Shown: positions 1-8,791, counted from the first letter of the stretch. The stretch: 64,000 nt of DNA from Azophilus sp965116165 (GCA_965116165.1 OZ220484.1:3586171-3650170); one strand, 5' to 3'. Translations and numbers: made by a program. Notes: generated by a model from the sequence alone, not told the origin.

Positions 1-1569
1 GAGTTTCTCGCGCAACTCACCGGTGACCAGCAAAAAGATGCGACCCTGATCGGCCAATTTGGCGTGGGCTTCTACAGTGCCTTTATCGTCGCCGATGAGG
101 TGGAGGTGTTAACCCGGGGCGCCGGCACGGACCAGGGCACGCGCTGGGTGTCGAAGGGCGAGGACGAGTTTACGGTGGCGGACGCCGAAGCCGCCCGGGG
201 CACCAGGGTCACACTGCATCTGCGCGAGGATGCGCTTGAATTCGCCGATTCTTTCCGCCTGCGCAATCTCGTGCGCAAGTACTCCGATCACATAGCGGTG
301 CCGGTGCGTATGCCGAAAGAGAGCACGGCCGCCGACGATGACGACGATGCGGGGGAAGCGCAACTGGAAACCGTCAACGAGGCCAAGGCGATGTGGACGC
401 GCTCCCGCTCCGAACTCGGTGACGATGAATACAAGGCGTTCTACAAACACATCTCCCACGATTTTGAAGACCCGCTCGCCTGGAGCCACAACCGGGTGGA
501 GGGCACCCTCGAATACACGAGCCTGCTTTATCTGCCGCGACGCGCGCCGTTCGACCTCTGGAATCGGGAGAAGCCGCGCGGCCTCAAGCTCTACGTGCGA
601 CGTGTTTTCATCATGGACGAGGCGGAGCAGTTCCTGCCCCTCTATCTGCGGTTTGTTAAGGGGGTTGTCGACGCCAGTGAGTTGCCGCTGAATGTTTCCC
701 GGGAACTTTTGCAGCAGGATGCGCGTGTCTCCCGCATCCGCACAGCCCTCACTAAGCGGGTGTTGTCGCGATTGGAAACCATGGCCGACAAGGCACCGGA
801 CGACTATCGGCTCTTCTGGGACGAGTTCGGCGAGGTTCTCAAGGAAGGCGCCGGCGAGGATTTTGCCAACCGGGAACACTTGCTGAAGTTGTATCGTTTC
901 GCGTCCACGGCGGGCGAGGGCGAGACCCAGAGCGTCGGCCTGGAACAGTACCTGGGCCGCGTGGTGGAAGGCCAAGACTCGATATACTATCTGGTGGCCG
1001 ACTCCTACGCGAATGCCGTTGCCAGCCCGCATCTCGAGGCGTTCCGCGACAAGGGCATCGAGGTGTTGTTGTTGTCCGACCGCATCGACGAGTGGCTCAT
1101 GTCGCAGTTGCATGAGTTTGACGGCAAGGCGTTTCAGGATGTCATGCGCGCCGACCTGAAGATGCCGGGCGAGCCGCGGGATGCGGACGACAAGAAGGAT
1201 GACGATGACCCGCTCACCGAGCGCATCAAGACGGTCATCGGCGAGCGTGTCGAGGGTGTGCGCAAGTCGAGCCGGCTTACCGATTCACCGGCCTGCCTGG
1301 TTTTGGCGGAATTCGCCATCGGCACGCAGATGCGGCGCATCATGGAGGCGTCCGGCCAAACGCTGCCCGATACCAAGCCGTACTTTGAATACAACGCCGA
1401 CCATCCGCTGCTCAGGCGCTTGCACGACGAGGCGGACGAAGACCGTTTCGCCGATTTGGTTATGGTGCTGTTCGAGCACGCATCGCTGATGGAAGGGAGC
1501 GGGCTGACGGATGTGTCGGCTTATGTGGGTCGAATCAACCGTTTGCTGCTGGAACTGCTATCAGATTAG
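1..1569 (+). CDS. htpG: Molecular chaperone HtpG (Hsp90), 5'-truncated by window edge
   Basis: Cytosolic ATP-dependent Hsp90-type chaperone. The frame is open from base 1, so the start codon and the N-terminal part of the ATPase domain lie outside the window; 522 residues are visible. The visible N-terminal piece contains the GQFGVGFYSAF glycine-rich ATP-lid motif characteristic of Hsp90 proteins, followed by the acidic loop (DDDDDAGEA), the middle domain with WNREKPRGLKLYVRRVFI and the LPLNVSRELLQQ segment, and a C-terminal dimerisation region ending in LLLELLSD. Length and order agree with bacterial HtpG (about 620-640 residues complete). It stands alone with no operon partner visible downstream; a short tandem repeat follows its stop. 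Assignment is very secure. Confidence 0.97.
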   Translation, partial: EFLAQLTGDQQKDATLIGQFGVGFYSAFIVADEVEVLTRGAGTDQGTRWVSKGEDEFTVADAEAARGTRVTLHLREDALEFADSFRLRNLVRKYSDHIAVPVRMPKESTAADDDDDAGEAQLETVNEAKAMWTRSRSELGDDEYKAFYKHISHDFEDPLAWSHNRVEGTLEYTSLLYLPRRAPFDLWNREKPRGLKLYVRRVFIMDEAEQFLPLYLRFVKGVVDASELPLNVSRELLQQDARVSRIRTALTKRVLSRLETMADKAPDDYRLFWDEFGEVLKEGAGEDFANREHLLKLYRFASTAGEGETQSVGLEQYLGRVVEGQDSIYYLVADSYANAVASPHLEAFRDKGIEVLLLSDRIDEWLMSQLHEFDGKAFQDVMRADLKMPGEPRDADDKKDDDDPLTERIKTVIGERVEGVRKSSRLTDSPACLVLAEFAIGTQMRRIMEASGQTLPDTKPYFEYNADHPLLRRLHDEADEDRFADLVMVLFEHASLMEGSGLTDVSAYVGRINRLLLELLSD

Positions 1570-1577
1570 CATGGCGG

Positions 1578-1614
1578 CCACTTTGCCACTTTGCCACTTT
1601 GCCACTTTGCCACT
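1578..1614. repeat. Tandem CCACTTTG octamer repeat
   Basis: About four and a half head-to-tail copies of the 8-bp unit CCACTTTG directly after the htpG stop. It is a small microsatellite-like array that may vary in copy number by slippage. No hairpin and no coding role seen. Confidence 0.85.
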
Positions 1615-1669
1615 TGCCGGAGGTGGGATAATCGACTGTCCCAGCGCACAAAGCCGAACACAAACCTCA

Positions 1670-1768
1670 GGAACCTCCGATTAATCCTATATTCTCGGCA
1701 TCCTATCTAATGAAATCAATAGGCTACGAGTGGCTCAGTGCCGCTCTATTGATTTGTTCAGACCTTAC
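1670..1768 (+). repeat. Repeat A copy 1 (MITE-like, about 100 bp)
   Basis: First of seven dispersed copies of an intergenic element here called A. It opens with GGAACCTCCGATTAATCC and ends with TTGTTCAGACCTTACC, giving imperfect terminal inverted repeats. Inside is a perfect hairpin arm pair, AAATCAATAG and CTATTGATTT. It lies just upstream of the DUF4892 gene, whose longest open frame runs back into it. Confidence 0.85.
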
Positions 1769-1838
1769 CTCAGCAAGCCCGGCAAAGCATCGCCGCGCTC
1801 ATTTGCCCCGAACATTGTTGGGGAAGATTTCCCGGCGC

Positions 1839-2795
1839 ATGGGTGGGCCGTCGGGCATTTGCCGTGATTTGGCGGGGCGACTGCCGCGGGCCGCGGGCCG
1901 CATGTCGCTCGTCTGCCTTGCTTTGACAGCCGGTATTGCCCAGGCGCGAACGGATCCGCCAGACACCCGGGATCCGGACGGCATCCCGCGATTCCCGCGT
2001 TCCTGGATTGTCTTTTTCGAGGAGGACGACAATCCGGCGCCCCGGGAATTCATCGTGAGCGCCGTTGAGAAAATCCGCCGGGAATTGAGCATTGATCAGA
2101 AATTGCGTGTCGATGCCACGGCCTTGCGGGTGACTTACCAGATACCGCCGGGTTCGCTCCGCGAGGAGGTGATCGGCCATTACCATCGCGTACTCGGTGC
2201 CGATGCGATCTTTTCCTGTGAAAGCCGCGACTGCGGCCGCAGCAATGCCTGGGCCAGCCAGGTGTATCGTCAACCGGTGCTTTTCGGCCCGGACGGCAAT
2301 CAGTTCTACGTGGCGGCGGACCGGGATGGCCAGCTCGTGTCCGCCTATGTCATAGAAAGGGGCAACCGCCGTATTTATGCGCACATCGAAGTCCTGCAAC
2401 CCGAGCGGGCGGTGAGCGCGACGGTCAACTCGCAACTAACCGAAAAGCTTGCCGGCGACGGGTTTTCGGTGATAGATGGCGTGCGGCCGCGGCGGGATGG
2501 AACGATTCCGGCGGAGGGCATGCGGACACTCGGCGATGTTGCGCCCCGGCTCGGAATCTTTGAACGCCAGAAACTGTATGTGGTGTGCCATCTCTACGGG
2601 CCGGAGGCGGGCGAGGTGCTTCTCGAACGCGCCGGGGCTTGCGCCGCAACGGTGGCGGCGGAGCTTAAACGGAGCCTGGCGTCAGAAGAGGCTCCAGTGT
2701 TGATCCCCTTCGGCGCGGGCCCGCTGCTGCCTCGGGCCGGGGGCACCGCATCCCGCATCGAATTGGTGTTGCCGCATCGACAGCAACGCGATTGA
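1839..2795 (+). CDS. DUF4892-family secreted protein
   Basis: Predicted exported protein of unknown function; 318 residues from the chosen start. The segment CESRDCGRSNAWASQVY followed by LFGPDGNQFYVA matches the conserved core of DUF4892 proteins known from Pseudomonas and related gammaproteobacteria. A hydrophobic stretch MSLVCLALTAGIAQA near the N terminus looks like the core of a signal peptide. The frame is open back to 1710, but that extension is repeat A sequence and is probably not translated; 1839 and 1902 are both plausible starts, and 1839 gives a fuller signal peptide n-region. The C-terminal 150 residues have an OmpA-like feel (periodic VLLERAGACAATVAAEL) but I do not assign that domain. 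The next gene, prmB, starts 13 nt after the stop. Confidence 0.75.
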   Translation: MGGPSGICRDLAGRLPRAAGRMSLVCLALTAGIAQARTDPPDTRDPDGIPRFPRSWIVFFEEDDNPAPREFIVSAVEKIRRELSIDQKLRVDATALRVTYQIPPGSLREEVIGHYHRVLGADAIFSCESRDCGRSNAWASQVYRQPVLFGPDGNQFYVAADRDGQLVSAYVIERGNRRIYAHIEVLQPERAVSATVNSQLTEKLAGDGFSVIDGVRPRRDGTIPAEGMRTLGDVAPRLGIFERQKLYVVCHLYGPEAGEVLLERAGACAATVAAELKRSLASEEAPVLIPFGAGPLLPRAGGTASRIELVLPHRQQRD

Positions 2796-2808
2796 ATCCA
2801 TAGGAACA

Positions 2809-4050
2809 ATGGCAATCAAACTGTCGGAAGTGCTGCGCGAGACCCACGAGCGGTTCGCGGCCGCATCTCTCATCTACGGCCAGGGTACGGACAACGCCTG
2901 GGACGAGGCGGTTGCCCTCGTGCTGGGCGCTTCCGGGTTGCCGGATAGGCAATCCTCACTCGACGCGCCGCTCCCGGGGTCGCAAACGAACCGCATACGG
3001 GAACTCGCGCGCCGCCGCGTCGTCGAGCGGCAGCCACTGGCCTACCTGCTCGGCAAAGCATCCTACTGCGGCGAGCGATTCCTTGTACCCCCCGGGATTG
3101 TGGTGCCGCGCTCGCCCATTGGTCCACTGCTGGTGAAGGGTGGGTTGCGCCCATGGCTCCCGGACCCTCGACACATACTCGATTTGTGCTGCGGCAGCGG
3201 ATGTCTCGGCATTCTTGCCGCCCGGCACTTCCCGAGCGCTCGGGTTGTACTCGCCGATATTGATCGGTTGGCCGTCGAGACGGCGCGACGCAACCTAGTG
3301 GAGCATGGGCTTGAGGGGCGGGTGGAAGCGGTGTGGTCGGACCTGTTCAGCGGGCTTGACACCATTGCCCGTCGAGCAATCGAAAAACCCCCAAAGCCTG
3401 TGCGGGGCACCGATCACCGGGGTGGGTCGGTCGCGCTAGTGAGGCCGGATCTGGCCGCCGAGTCCGAGCCGCCACAAGGCGTGGAGAATGCTGCAAGGGC
3501 GGCGGCGGCTGGCACCAGGGGGCGGGGCGAAGTTGTTCAGACGCGGAAACATCGGCGGTACGGCTCGAACGCCGACGCTGCCGGCACCGGGAGCCAGGAC
3601 GAAGTTGTTCAGTTCAAACAGCGGCTGCTACGGGATGGGGAATTGGTTGCGGCTGGCACCGGGGGGCGGGGAGAAGCTGTTCAGTCCCCGGAAAGTAAAG
3701 GCATCGGGCCAACGGGGAGCCGCATCGACGATTCGAGATTTGATCTGATTCTCTGCAACCCGCCCTATGTCGATGCCGACGCCATGGCGGCCTTGCCGCC
3801 CGAGTTTGCCCGGGAGCCGGCATTGGGGCTCGCTGGTGGTGTCGATGGACTCACCCCCATGAACCGGGTAATCGGCGCCGTCTCGAACTATCTTGCCGAA
3901 GATGGCGTTTTTGTTGGTGAGGTGGGCGAGGGTCGCGGGCGTTTGGAGGATCGATGGCGGTGCCCGTCCTTCGTTTGGCCGGACTTGCCGGATGGCGGCG
4001 AAGGCGTCTTTCTGCTGCTCGCCGCCGACGCCCGTCGTTTGAACCAATAA
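2809..4050 (+). CDS. prmB: Ribosomal protein L3 N5-glutamine methyltransferase PrmB with internal insertion
   Basis: SAM-dependent methyltransferase that modifies a glutamine of ribosomal protein L3 (HemK/PrmC-like family). Visible parts: helical N-terminal domain with RQPLAYLLGKASYCGERF, the SAM-binding motif LDLCCGSGCLGI, the acidic loop ADIDRLAVETARRN, and the catalytic NPPY motif (Asn317-Pro-Pro-Tyr). Length is 413 residues against about 300 for the family. The excess, roughly residues 183-307, sits between the conserved DLF (Asp178) and the strand leading into NPPY, and contains three similar AAGTxxxxEVVQ units. aroC follows after 24 nt, the usual gammaproteobacterial neighbour. The call is secure; whether the enlarged protein is active is not known. 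Confidence 0.9.
   Translation: MAIKLSEVLRETHERFAAASLIYGQGTDNAWDEAVALVLGASGLPDRQSSLDAPLPGSQTNRIRELARRRVVERQPLAYLLGKASYCGERFLVPPGIVVPRSPIGPLLVKGGLRPWLPDPRHILDLCCGSGCLGILAARHFPSARVVLADIDRLAVETARRNLVEHGLEGRVEAVWSDLFSGLDTIARRAIEKPPKPVRGTDHRGGSVALVRPDLAAESEPPQGVENAARAAAAGTRGRGEVVQTRKHRRYGSNADAAGTGSQDEVVQFKQRLLRDGELVAAGTGGRGEAVQSPESKGIGPTGSRIDDSRFDLILCNPPYVDADAMAALPPEFAREPALGLAGGVDGLTPMNRVIGAVSNYLAEDGVFVGEVGEGRGRLEDRWRCPSFVWPDLPDGGEGVFLLLAADARRLNQ
3505..3700 (+). repeat. Three-copy repeat inserted inside prmB
   Basis: Three direct copies, about 65 bp apart, of a GC-rich unit approximated by GGCTGGCACCGGGGGGCGGGG followed by GAAGTTGTTCAG (around 3517, 3583 and 3650). All three keep the prmB frame and encode near-identical AAGT-EVVQ peptides. 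The surrounding roughly 370 bp (about 3355-3727) has no counterpart in normal prmB genes. Confidence 0.75.
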
Positions 4051-4074
4051 GTCTGAGCGGCGGGAGCAGCACCC

Positions 4075-5145
4075 ATGTCCGGCAACACCTTCGGCCAACT
4101 TTTCACCCTGACCACGTTCGGCGAGAGCCACGGTGCGGCTTTGGGCGCCGTCGTGGACGGTTGTCCGCCGGGCATGCCGTTGTCCGAGGCGGATTTGCAA
4201 CCGGACCTGGATCGTCGGCGTCCGGGTCGTTCGCGGTACACCAGCCAGCGCCGCGAAACAGACGCGGTTGAAATACTCTCCGGCGTGTTCGAGGGTAGGA
4301 CGACCGGCACGCCCATCGGACTCCTTGTCCGCAATGTCGATCAGAAAAGCAGGGACTACGAGGACATCAAGCGTAAATTTCGCCCGGCCCACGCGGACTT
4401 CGCCTATCTGAAAAAATACGGGATTCGCGATTATCGGGGCAGTGGCCGCGCCTCGGCGCGGGAAACGGTTATGCGCGTCGCGGCGGGCGCGATCGCCAAG
4501 AAATGCCTGCGCGGCGAAGCCGGGGTCAGGGTGCGCGGCTACCTTTCCCGCATTGGCGATATCGTCCCAACTTTTACGTCCTGGGAGGCCGTGGAAGAGA
4601 ACCCTTTTTTCTGCCCGGATCCGCGGGCGGTCGCGGCCATTGCCGCGCTGATCGACCGGATGCGGCGGGAAGGCGACTCCATCGGCGCCGAAATCACCGT
4701 GGTGGCCAGCAACGTTCCGGCCGGTTTGGGCGAGCCGGTATTCGCCAAGCTCGATGCGGAATTGGCCGGTGCCTTGATGGGAATCAACGCGGTCAAGGCC
4801 GTTGGTATCGGGGATGGTTTCGCGGTGGTTGGCCAGCGTGGTACCGAACACCGCGACGAGATGTCGAGAGCGGGGTTCCTAAGCAATCATGCGGGCGGCA
4901 TTTTGGGCGGCATTTCCTCGGGCCAGGAAGTCGTTGCCCGCATCGCCCTGAAACCGACCTCGAGCCTGACCACGCCGGGCAGGACCATCGACATCGACGG
5001 CAATGAAACCGAAGTGATCACCAAGGGTCGCCACGACCCCTGTGTGGGCATTCGCGCCACGCCCATAGCCGAGGCCATGGTGGCCCTGGTGTTGCTGGAC
5101 CACCTACTGCGCCACCGCGGGCAGATTGGCCCGCACGGGGCATGA
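4075..5145 (+). CDS. aroC: Chorismate synthase
   Basis: Cytosolic FMN-dependent enzyme that converts 5-enolpyruvylshikimate-3-phosphate to chorismate, the last shared step of aromatic amino acid synthesis. The protein starts MSGNTFGQLFTLTTFGESHG with the family signature GESHG, continues with YTSQRRETDAVEILSGVFEG, RGSGRASARET (phosphate-binding region), and HAGGILGGISSGQ, and ends near RATPIAEAMVALVLLDH. At 356 residues it is the normal length. It follows prmB by 24 nt and precedes nfi by 67 nt, so the three may be cotranscribed. Confidence 0.97.
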   Translation: MSGNTFGQLFTLTTFGESHGAALGAVVDGCPPGMPLSEADLQPDLDRRRPGRSRYTSQRRETDAVEILSGVFEGRTTGTPIGLLVRNVDQKSRDYEDIKRKFRPAHADFAYLKKYGIRDYRGSGRASARETVMRVAAGAIAKKCLRGEAGVRVRGYLSRIGDIVPTFTSWEAVEENPFFCPDPRAVAAIAALIDRMRREGDSIGAEITVVASNVPAGLGEPVFAKLDAELAGALMGINAVKAVGIGDGFAVVGQRGTEHRDEMSRAGFLSNHAGGILGGISSGQEVVARIALKPTSSLTTPGRTIDIDGNETEVITKGRHDPCVGIRATPIAEAMVALVLLDHLLRHRGQIGPHGA

Positions 5146-5212
5146 TTGCTCGGCGCAATGGCGGTGCGTCGCGGGCCGAAGCCGATACCGAAACCGGGCT
5201 GAGCGTTCACGC

Positions 5213-5893
5213 ATGCACCGCTGGAATGTAACACCCAAGCGAGCGGTGGCGATTCAGAATGAACTACGGACGAGGGTGGCACTCTCGAAGCTGCCGCCCG
5301 TATCCGTCGTTGTGGGTGTGGATTGCGCGTTTGGAGATGGCCGGATCTATGCCGTGGCGGTGGTGTGGGACATCGTGCGTCAAGCCGTGCTTGAAACGAG
5401 AGCGCTCAGCCGGGTGCTTCGCTTCCCCTATATTCCGGGGCTGCTGTCATTTCGGGAGGTGCCGGCGTTGAAGGGCGTGCTCGCCCGCGTGCGGACGGGG
5501 TTCGAGGCCGTGCTCTGCGACGGGCAGGGCCTTGCCCACCCGCGCCGCATGGGACTCGCCTGCCATCTCGGGGTGCTGTTGGACAAACCGACCGTGGGTT
5601 GCGCCAAATCGCGGCTTGTCGGGGAATACGACGAGCCGGGTGTTGAGCGCGGTGACTTTACGAACCTGATGCATCGGAACGAGCGGGTGGGCTCGGTACT
5701 GAGAACCCGAACCGGCGTTAAACCGCTGTTCGTAAGCCCTGGCCATCGCTGCGATCATCGGGGTGCGATTGACCTCGTCTTGCGTTGCGGCGGCGGCTTC
5801 CGGTTGCCGGAGCCGGTGCGGCTGGCGGACCTTGGGGTCGCGGCATTCAAACAGCGGCGGCCGGCCTCGTTTCGCGCCGGTTCGGCAACCTGA
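5213..5893 (+). CDS. nfi: Endonuclease V
   Basis: Deoxyinosine 3'-endonuclease for repair of deaminated adenine. Key motifs: VVVGVDCAF with metal-binding Asp37, PYIPGLLSFRE with Glu82, and LCDGQG with Asp103, followed by HPRRMGLACHLGVLLDKPTVGCAKS, the conserved inosine-pocket region (quoted here as one family block). Length 226 residues is typical. The open frame extends upstream to 5126 inside the aroC end, but the homologous part begins with MHRWNVTPKRAV at 5213, so I use that start. A copy pair of repeat A follows 90 nt downstream. Confidence 0.93.
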   Translation: MHRWNVTPKRAVAIQNELRTRVALSKLPPVSVVVGVDCAFGDGRIYAVAVVWDIVRQAVLETRALSRVLRFPYIPGLLSFREVPALKGVLARVRTGFEAVLCDGQGLAHPRRMGLACHLGVLLDKPTVGCAKSRLVGEYDEPGVERGDFTNLMHRNERVGSVLRTRTGVKPLFVSPGHRCDHRGAIDLVLRCGGGFRLPEPVRLADLGVAAFKQRRPASFRAGSAT

Positions 5894-5984
5894 TCTCGGC
5901 AACCCCGAAGCTTGGGAGAATTCCACCAACCCGATGGCGCCGTGCCTGAACTTTTGTCACTGGCTACCGGGGCAATTGAGCTAT

Positions 5985-6083
5985 GGAACCTCTGATCAAT
6001 CCTATATTCGCGGCATCCGATTTAATGAAATCAATAGGTTACGAGTGGCTCAGTACCGCTCTATTGATTTGTTCAGACCTTCC
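5985..6083 (+). repeat. Repeat A copy 2
   Basis: Element A with both ends intact: GGAACCTCTGATCAATCC at the left, TTGTTCAGACCTTCC at the right, and the internal hairpin AAATCAATAG / CTATTGATTT. It is flanked by CTAT on both sides, suggesting a TA-type target. Confidence 0.9.
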
Positions 6084-6087
6084 CTAT

Positions 6088-6186
6088 GGAACCTCTGATC
6101 AATTCTGTAGCCACAGCATCCAAGGTAATAAAATCAATCGCTTACGAGTAGCTCAATGCTGCTCTATGGAATTGTTCATATCTTCC
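6088..6186 (+). repeat. Repeat A copy 3, tandem with copy 2
   Basis: A second, more diverged copy (GGAACCTCTGATCAATTC ... ATTGTTCATATCTTCC) four bases after copy 2, flanked by CTAT. Divergence between the neighbours suggests two insertions or an old duplication rather than recent amplification. Confidence 0.85.
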
Positions 6187-6281
6187 CTATAATGCGGCCT
6201 CTTGGAGTTCATCGGCGACCGACAATAATCGATGAGCCTCCAGGGAAGTCTGCGGAGTTAATCAAGATTGAGGAGAATGCT

Positions 6282-7763
6282 ATGCATTTCAGATTGGTGG
6301 TTGTGGCAATTTTGTTGGGATGGAGCCAGGCTGTTTTTGCGGAAAAGGTGGGTCGGGAACACCATATTCCACTGTTCATGCCAGCCGACGACCCAAAAGA
6401 ACGTCAGGGTTTTTTGCGAATAATCAACCACTCCAATAAGGGCGGCGTGGCTCATATCTATGGCGTGGATGACAGCGGCTCGCAAAGGGGGCCCGCAAGG
6501 CTGCGGTTGGAAGCTCTTGAGACGATCCACGTCAACTCCGCCGATGTTGAGGACGGCAATGCGACCAAAGGCCTGACGTCCGGCCTGGGCAACGGCACCG
6601 GCAATTGGCGGCTGATGCTTTACAGTGACGAAATCGACATCGAGCCGCTGGCCTACATCCGAACGTTGTTCGACGGCTTTCTAACGAGCATGCACGATGT
6701 GGCCAGCGAGGCCGCCATGCATCATCGGGTGCCGGTCTTTAACCCGGGACGAAACACCAACCAGGAAAGCTGGCTGCGTATTGTCAATCTTGGCAATGCG
6801 CAGGCCAATGTCACCATCTCCGGGCGAGACGATGCCGGGGAAGAGGGGTCTGCGGACGTTACCGCGACCATCGGGGCGCAAGGCGCCTATTCGGCTACCG
6901 CCAAAGAGCTTGAAGATGCGGGCCTGGGCACCGGTACGGGCAAATGGTCCTTGACGGTGTCGGCCAATCAACCGGTACAGGTGATGAGTCTGATGAATAC
7001 ACCATCGGGGCATCTTTCCAACCTTTCCGGCGCCAAGCGGGAATACCGGGGCGCCGTGGGCCTTTGGCAGGTTTCCTTTGCGGATGGAGAGGGTGGCGAG
7101 GGGTATGTCATCCTGCTCCCGGACAGCAGGTTGTATGCGTGGCTACCGGAGGCGGATGTCACCCGTATTGCCCGGGGTACCTACAATTCCGATGCGGCGA
7201 CGATCACAGGGAAGGGCGTCGTGTATGAATCCGGGAAGATAGGCTTGGAGGGGTTCGCGGTTGAAGGCGGTTCCGACAATGTCACCCTTAGCGCGATGTA
7301 TCGAGATGGCGATTGGATTCGCGGGGACTATACCGTTGCCGGACAACCCGCCCGAAAGTTTCATGGCTGGGCGTTTGCCGGCTTTGAGCGGGGCGGTTCC
7401 GTGGCGCAGCTTCAGGGAACCTGGGGCCCACTGGGCGACAACCCGGGCTTGCCCGCCGTATTCACCACGAACGTCGCCGGCGCCTTTGACGATCAGATCA
7501 CGATCAATGTCGGGGGTGCGCTTGGGGAATTAACCTGCGAATTTGCAGCCACGCTTGCCGGCCTCAATCCAGCCTTCATCGCGTTTGAGGGGATGCCCGT
7601 TATTAACTGCGGCCTGATCAGTTTCGATGCCGGTCAGGTGGAAATGATCATGAGTGTCATGGATACGCCGGACAAGCCGGGCATGGGTACGCGGGCGATC
7701 GTTTTCGCGATTCTTCCCAATGATGAGCAGATCGGCCTGGGCGCGGTCTACGAAAAGAGGTAA
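6282..7763 (+). CDS. Secreted protein with duplicated N-terminal module, function unknown
   Basis: Predicted exported 493-residue protein. It begins MHFRLVVVAILLGWSQAVFA, a clear Sec signal peptide ending in an AxA-type site, and has a good ribosome site (GAGGAG about 7 nt upstream of 6282). Two related modules of about 110 residues follow: first HIPLFMPADD..GFLRIINHS..GLGNGTGNWRLML, then HRVPVFNPGRN..SWLRIVNLG..GLGTGTGKWSLTV, each ending in a hydrophobic strand. This looks like a beta-sandwich duplication. The C-terminal half (from about residue 250) is a different beta-rich domain with two cysteines. No catalytic motif seen. The gene is monocistronic, between repeat A copies 2/3 and two tiny ORFs. 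Similar lipocalin- or adhesin-like roles are possible, but I do not assign one. Confidence 0.75.
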   Translation: MHFRLVVVAILLGWSQAVFAEKVGREHHIPLFMPADDPKERQGFLRIINHSNKGGVAHIYGVDDSGSQRGPARLRLEALETIHVNSADVEDGNATKGLTSGLGNGTGNWRLMLYSDEIDIEPLAYIRTLFDGFLTSMHDVASEAAMHHRVPVFNPGRNTNQESWLRIVNLGNAQANVTISGRDDAGEEGSADVTATIGAQGAYSATAKELEDAGLGTGTGKWSLTVSANQPVQVMSLMNTPSGHLSNLSGAKREYRGAVGLWQVSFADGEGGEGYVILLPDSRLYAWLPEADVTRIARGTYNSDAATITGKGVVYESGKIGLEGFAVEGGSDNVTLSAMYRDGDWIRGDYTVAGQPARKFHGWAFAGFERGGSVAQLQGTWGPLGDNPGLPAVFTTNVAGAFDDQITINVGGALGELTCEFAATLAGLNPAFIAFEGMPVINCGLISFDAGQVEMIMSVMDTPDKPGMGTRAIVFAILPNDEQIGLGAVYEKR

Positions 7764-7882
7764 GCCGGGACTATTAAGCCGGGAATGTACAGGTCAACAC
7801 CTTTCGGAATTTTGTCTCTGGAGACTTTGGCGCATGACGCGGATGAAGAGTTCACCGATGATCGGAAAGAAAGGAGTGGGTG

Positions 7883-8002
7883 ATGTTCCAAATCGTTGAC
7901 CGCATGTTCACCTTCGCCCAGGGGATTCACGGCAAACGGTTCAGCTACGCCAAATTCGCCGCCGACAACGGCAAGTCGGCGACGCCGCTGGCCGTGGAAT
8001 GA
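7883..8002 (+). CDS. Possible 39-residue small protein
   Basis: Short frame starting MFQIVDRMFTFAQGIHGKRF. It has a strong Shine-Dalgarno (AAAGGAG) about 7 nt before the ATG at 7883 and its TGA overlaps the ATG of the next ORF (ATGA at 7999-8002), the signature of translational coupling. I do not recognise the sequence; it may be a true leader or small protein, or the 5' remnant of a longer gene. Confidence rests on the ribosome site and coupling only. Confidence 0.4.
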   Translation: MFQIVDRMFTFAQGIHGKRFSYAKFAADNGKSATPLAVE

Positions 8003-8262
8003 GAGGCATGGCTCTCTACGCCATCATTTTGAACGCGCCCAACCAAGAGGCATGGACGAAGGTTCAGGAAACTTGGCCACAACACCATTTCTTGGATGAT
8101 CGCCTAGCCTTTGTAAGTGTTGAAAACGCCTTGACGGCGGATATTGCCCGAGACGCGGGGATTGGTGCGGACGGCGCTAGAGGAATAGTCATTCAAATGG
8201 ACTATTTCCATGGGCACACAACCAGCACTTTGGTCGAGTGGATATCAAAGCACAGTGACTGA
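7999..8262 (+). CDS. Hypothetical small protein, 87 residues
   Basis: Starts at an ATGA overlap with the preceding 39-residue ORF; an internal ATG at 8008 (MALYAIILNAPNQ) is an alternative start. The predicted product is soluble, acidic-to-neutral, with a beta-alpha pattern (LYAIILN, LAFVSVENALTADIARDAG, GIVIQM) and a C-terminal TSTLVEWISKHSD helix. No known domain recognised. It forms a two-gene unit with 7883-8002 ahead of the IS-disrupted gene. Confidence 0.5.
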   Translation: MRGMALYAIILNAPNQEAWTKVQETWPQHHFLDDRLAFVSVENALTADIARDAGIGADGARGIVIQMDYFHGHTTSTLVEWISKHSD

Positions 8263-8791
8263 TTGCATGGCTACAGCCGCCATTGTTGTTAGACTTATGG
8301 GATCGTAAGTTAAGAGTACCTGCGCACCAAACTTCAGTTATAACGAAAAATCGTCACCACTTTGACCGCGAGCCCGGGACGGGCCAGCCGAGGGTGATTT
8401 TCTGGCTGACACTAATTAGCAAAAGGAAAATAGGAAATGCAGTTATTAAAGTTTCGCGTATTGATCGCAATGGCGGTTGTGTTGAGGTGGTCCTGGTTCG
8501 TTGGACAGTCCGAGGGCGAGAATAAGGTGTACTCCGAGTGGTTCTGAGCCCTCGGTGAATAGAACGTGCCGACCCGGCGGGACGATGTCAACGGCATCGT
8601 CGACGCGGCTGCGGCCGTCGTTGTGAAGAGCCGGTCGGTGACGACCGGAAGTACCCTTCCGGTCGTCGCTAACCAATGCGCCGCGGCACTCGCCGTGTCA
8701 CCCGAAGGGGCGCAACGCAGTGGAGCAGCCGCGTAGCGGCTTGACGCGGCGAGGGCCGTGGCGTTCCCGGCACGCATGTTCCCCGGCTGGT

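Noticed and set aside
1710..1838. N-terminal extension of the DUF4892 ORF (MKSIGYEWLSAALLICSD...)
   Set aside because: It is mostly repeat A sequence also found at other loci, and the signal peptide core begins further in.
3505..3700. CRISPR or noncoding repeat array interrupting prmB
   Set aside because: The frame is kept through all three units and the copies are not separated by unique spacers of constant length.
3628..4851. 407-codon minus-strand ORF across prmB and aroC
   Set aside because: Opposite strand of two conserved genes; composition of a shadow frame.
8283..8525. 80-codon plus-strand ORF before the IS
   Set aside because: It crosses the IS boundary and lies in a different frame from the reconstructed secreted-protein gene.
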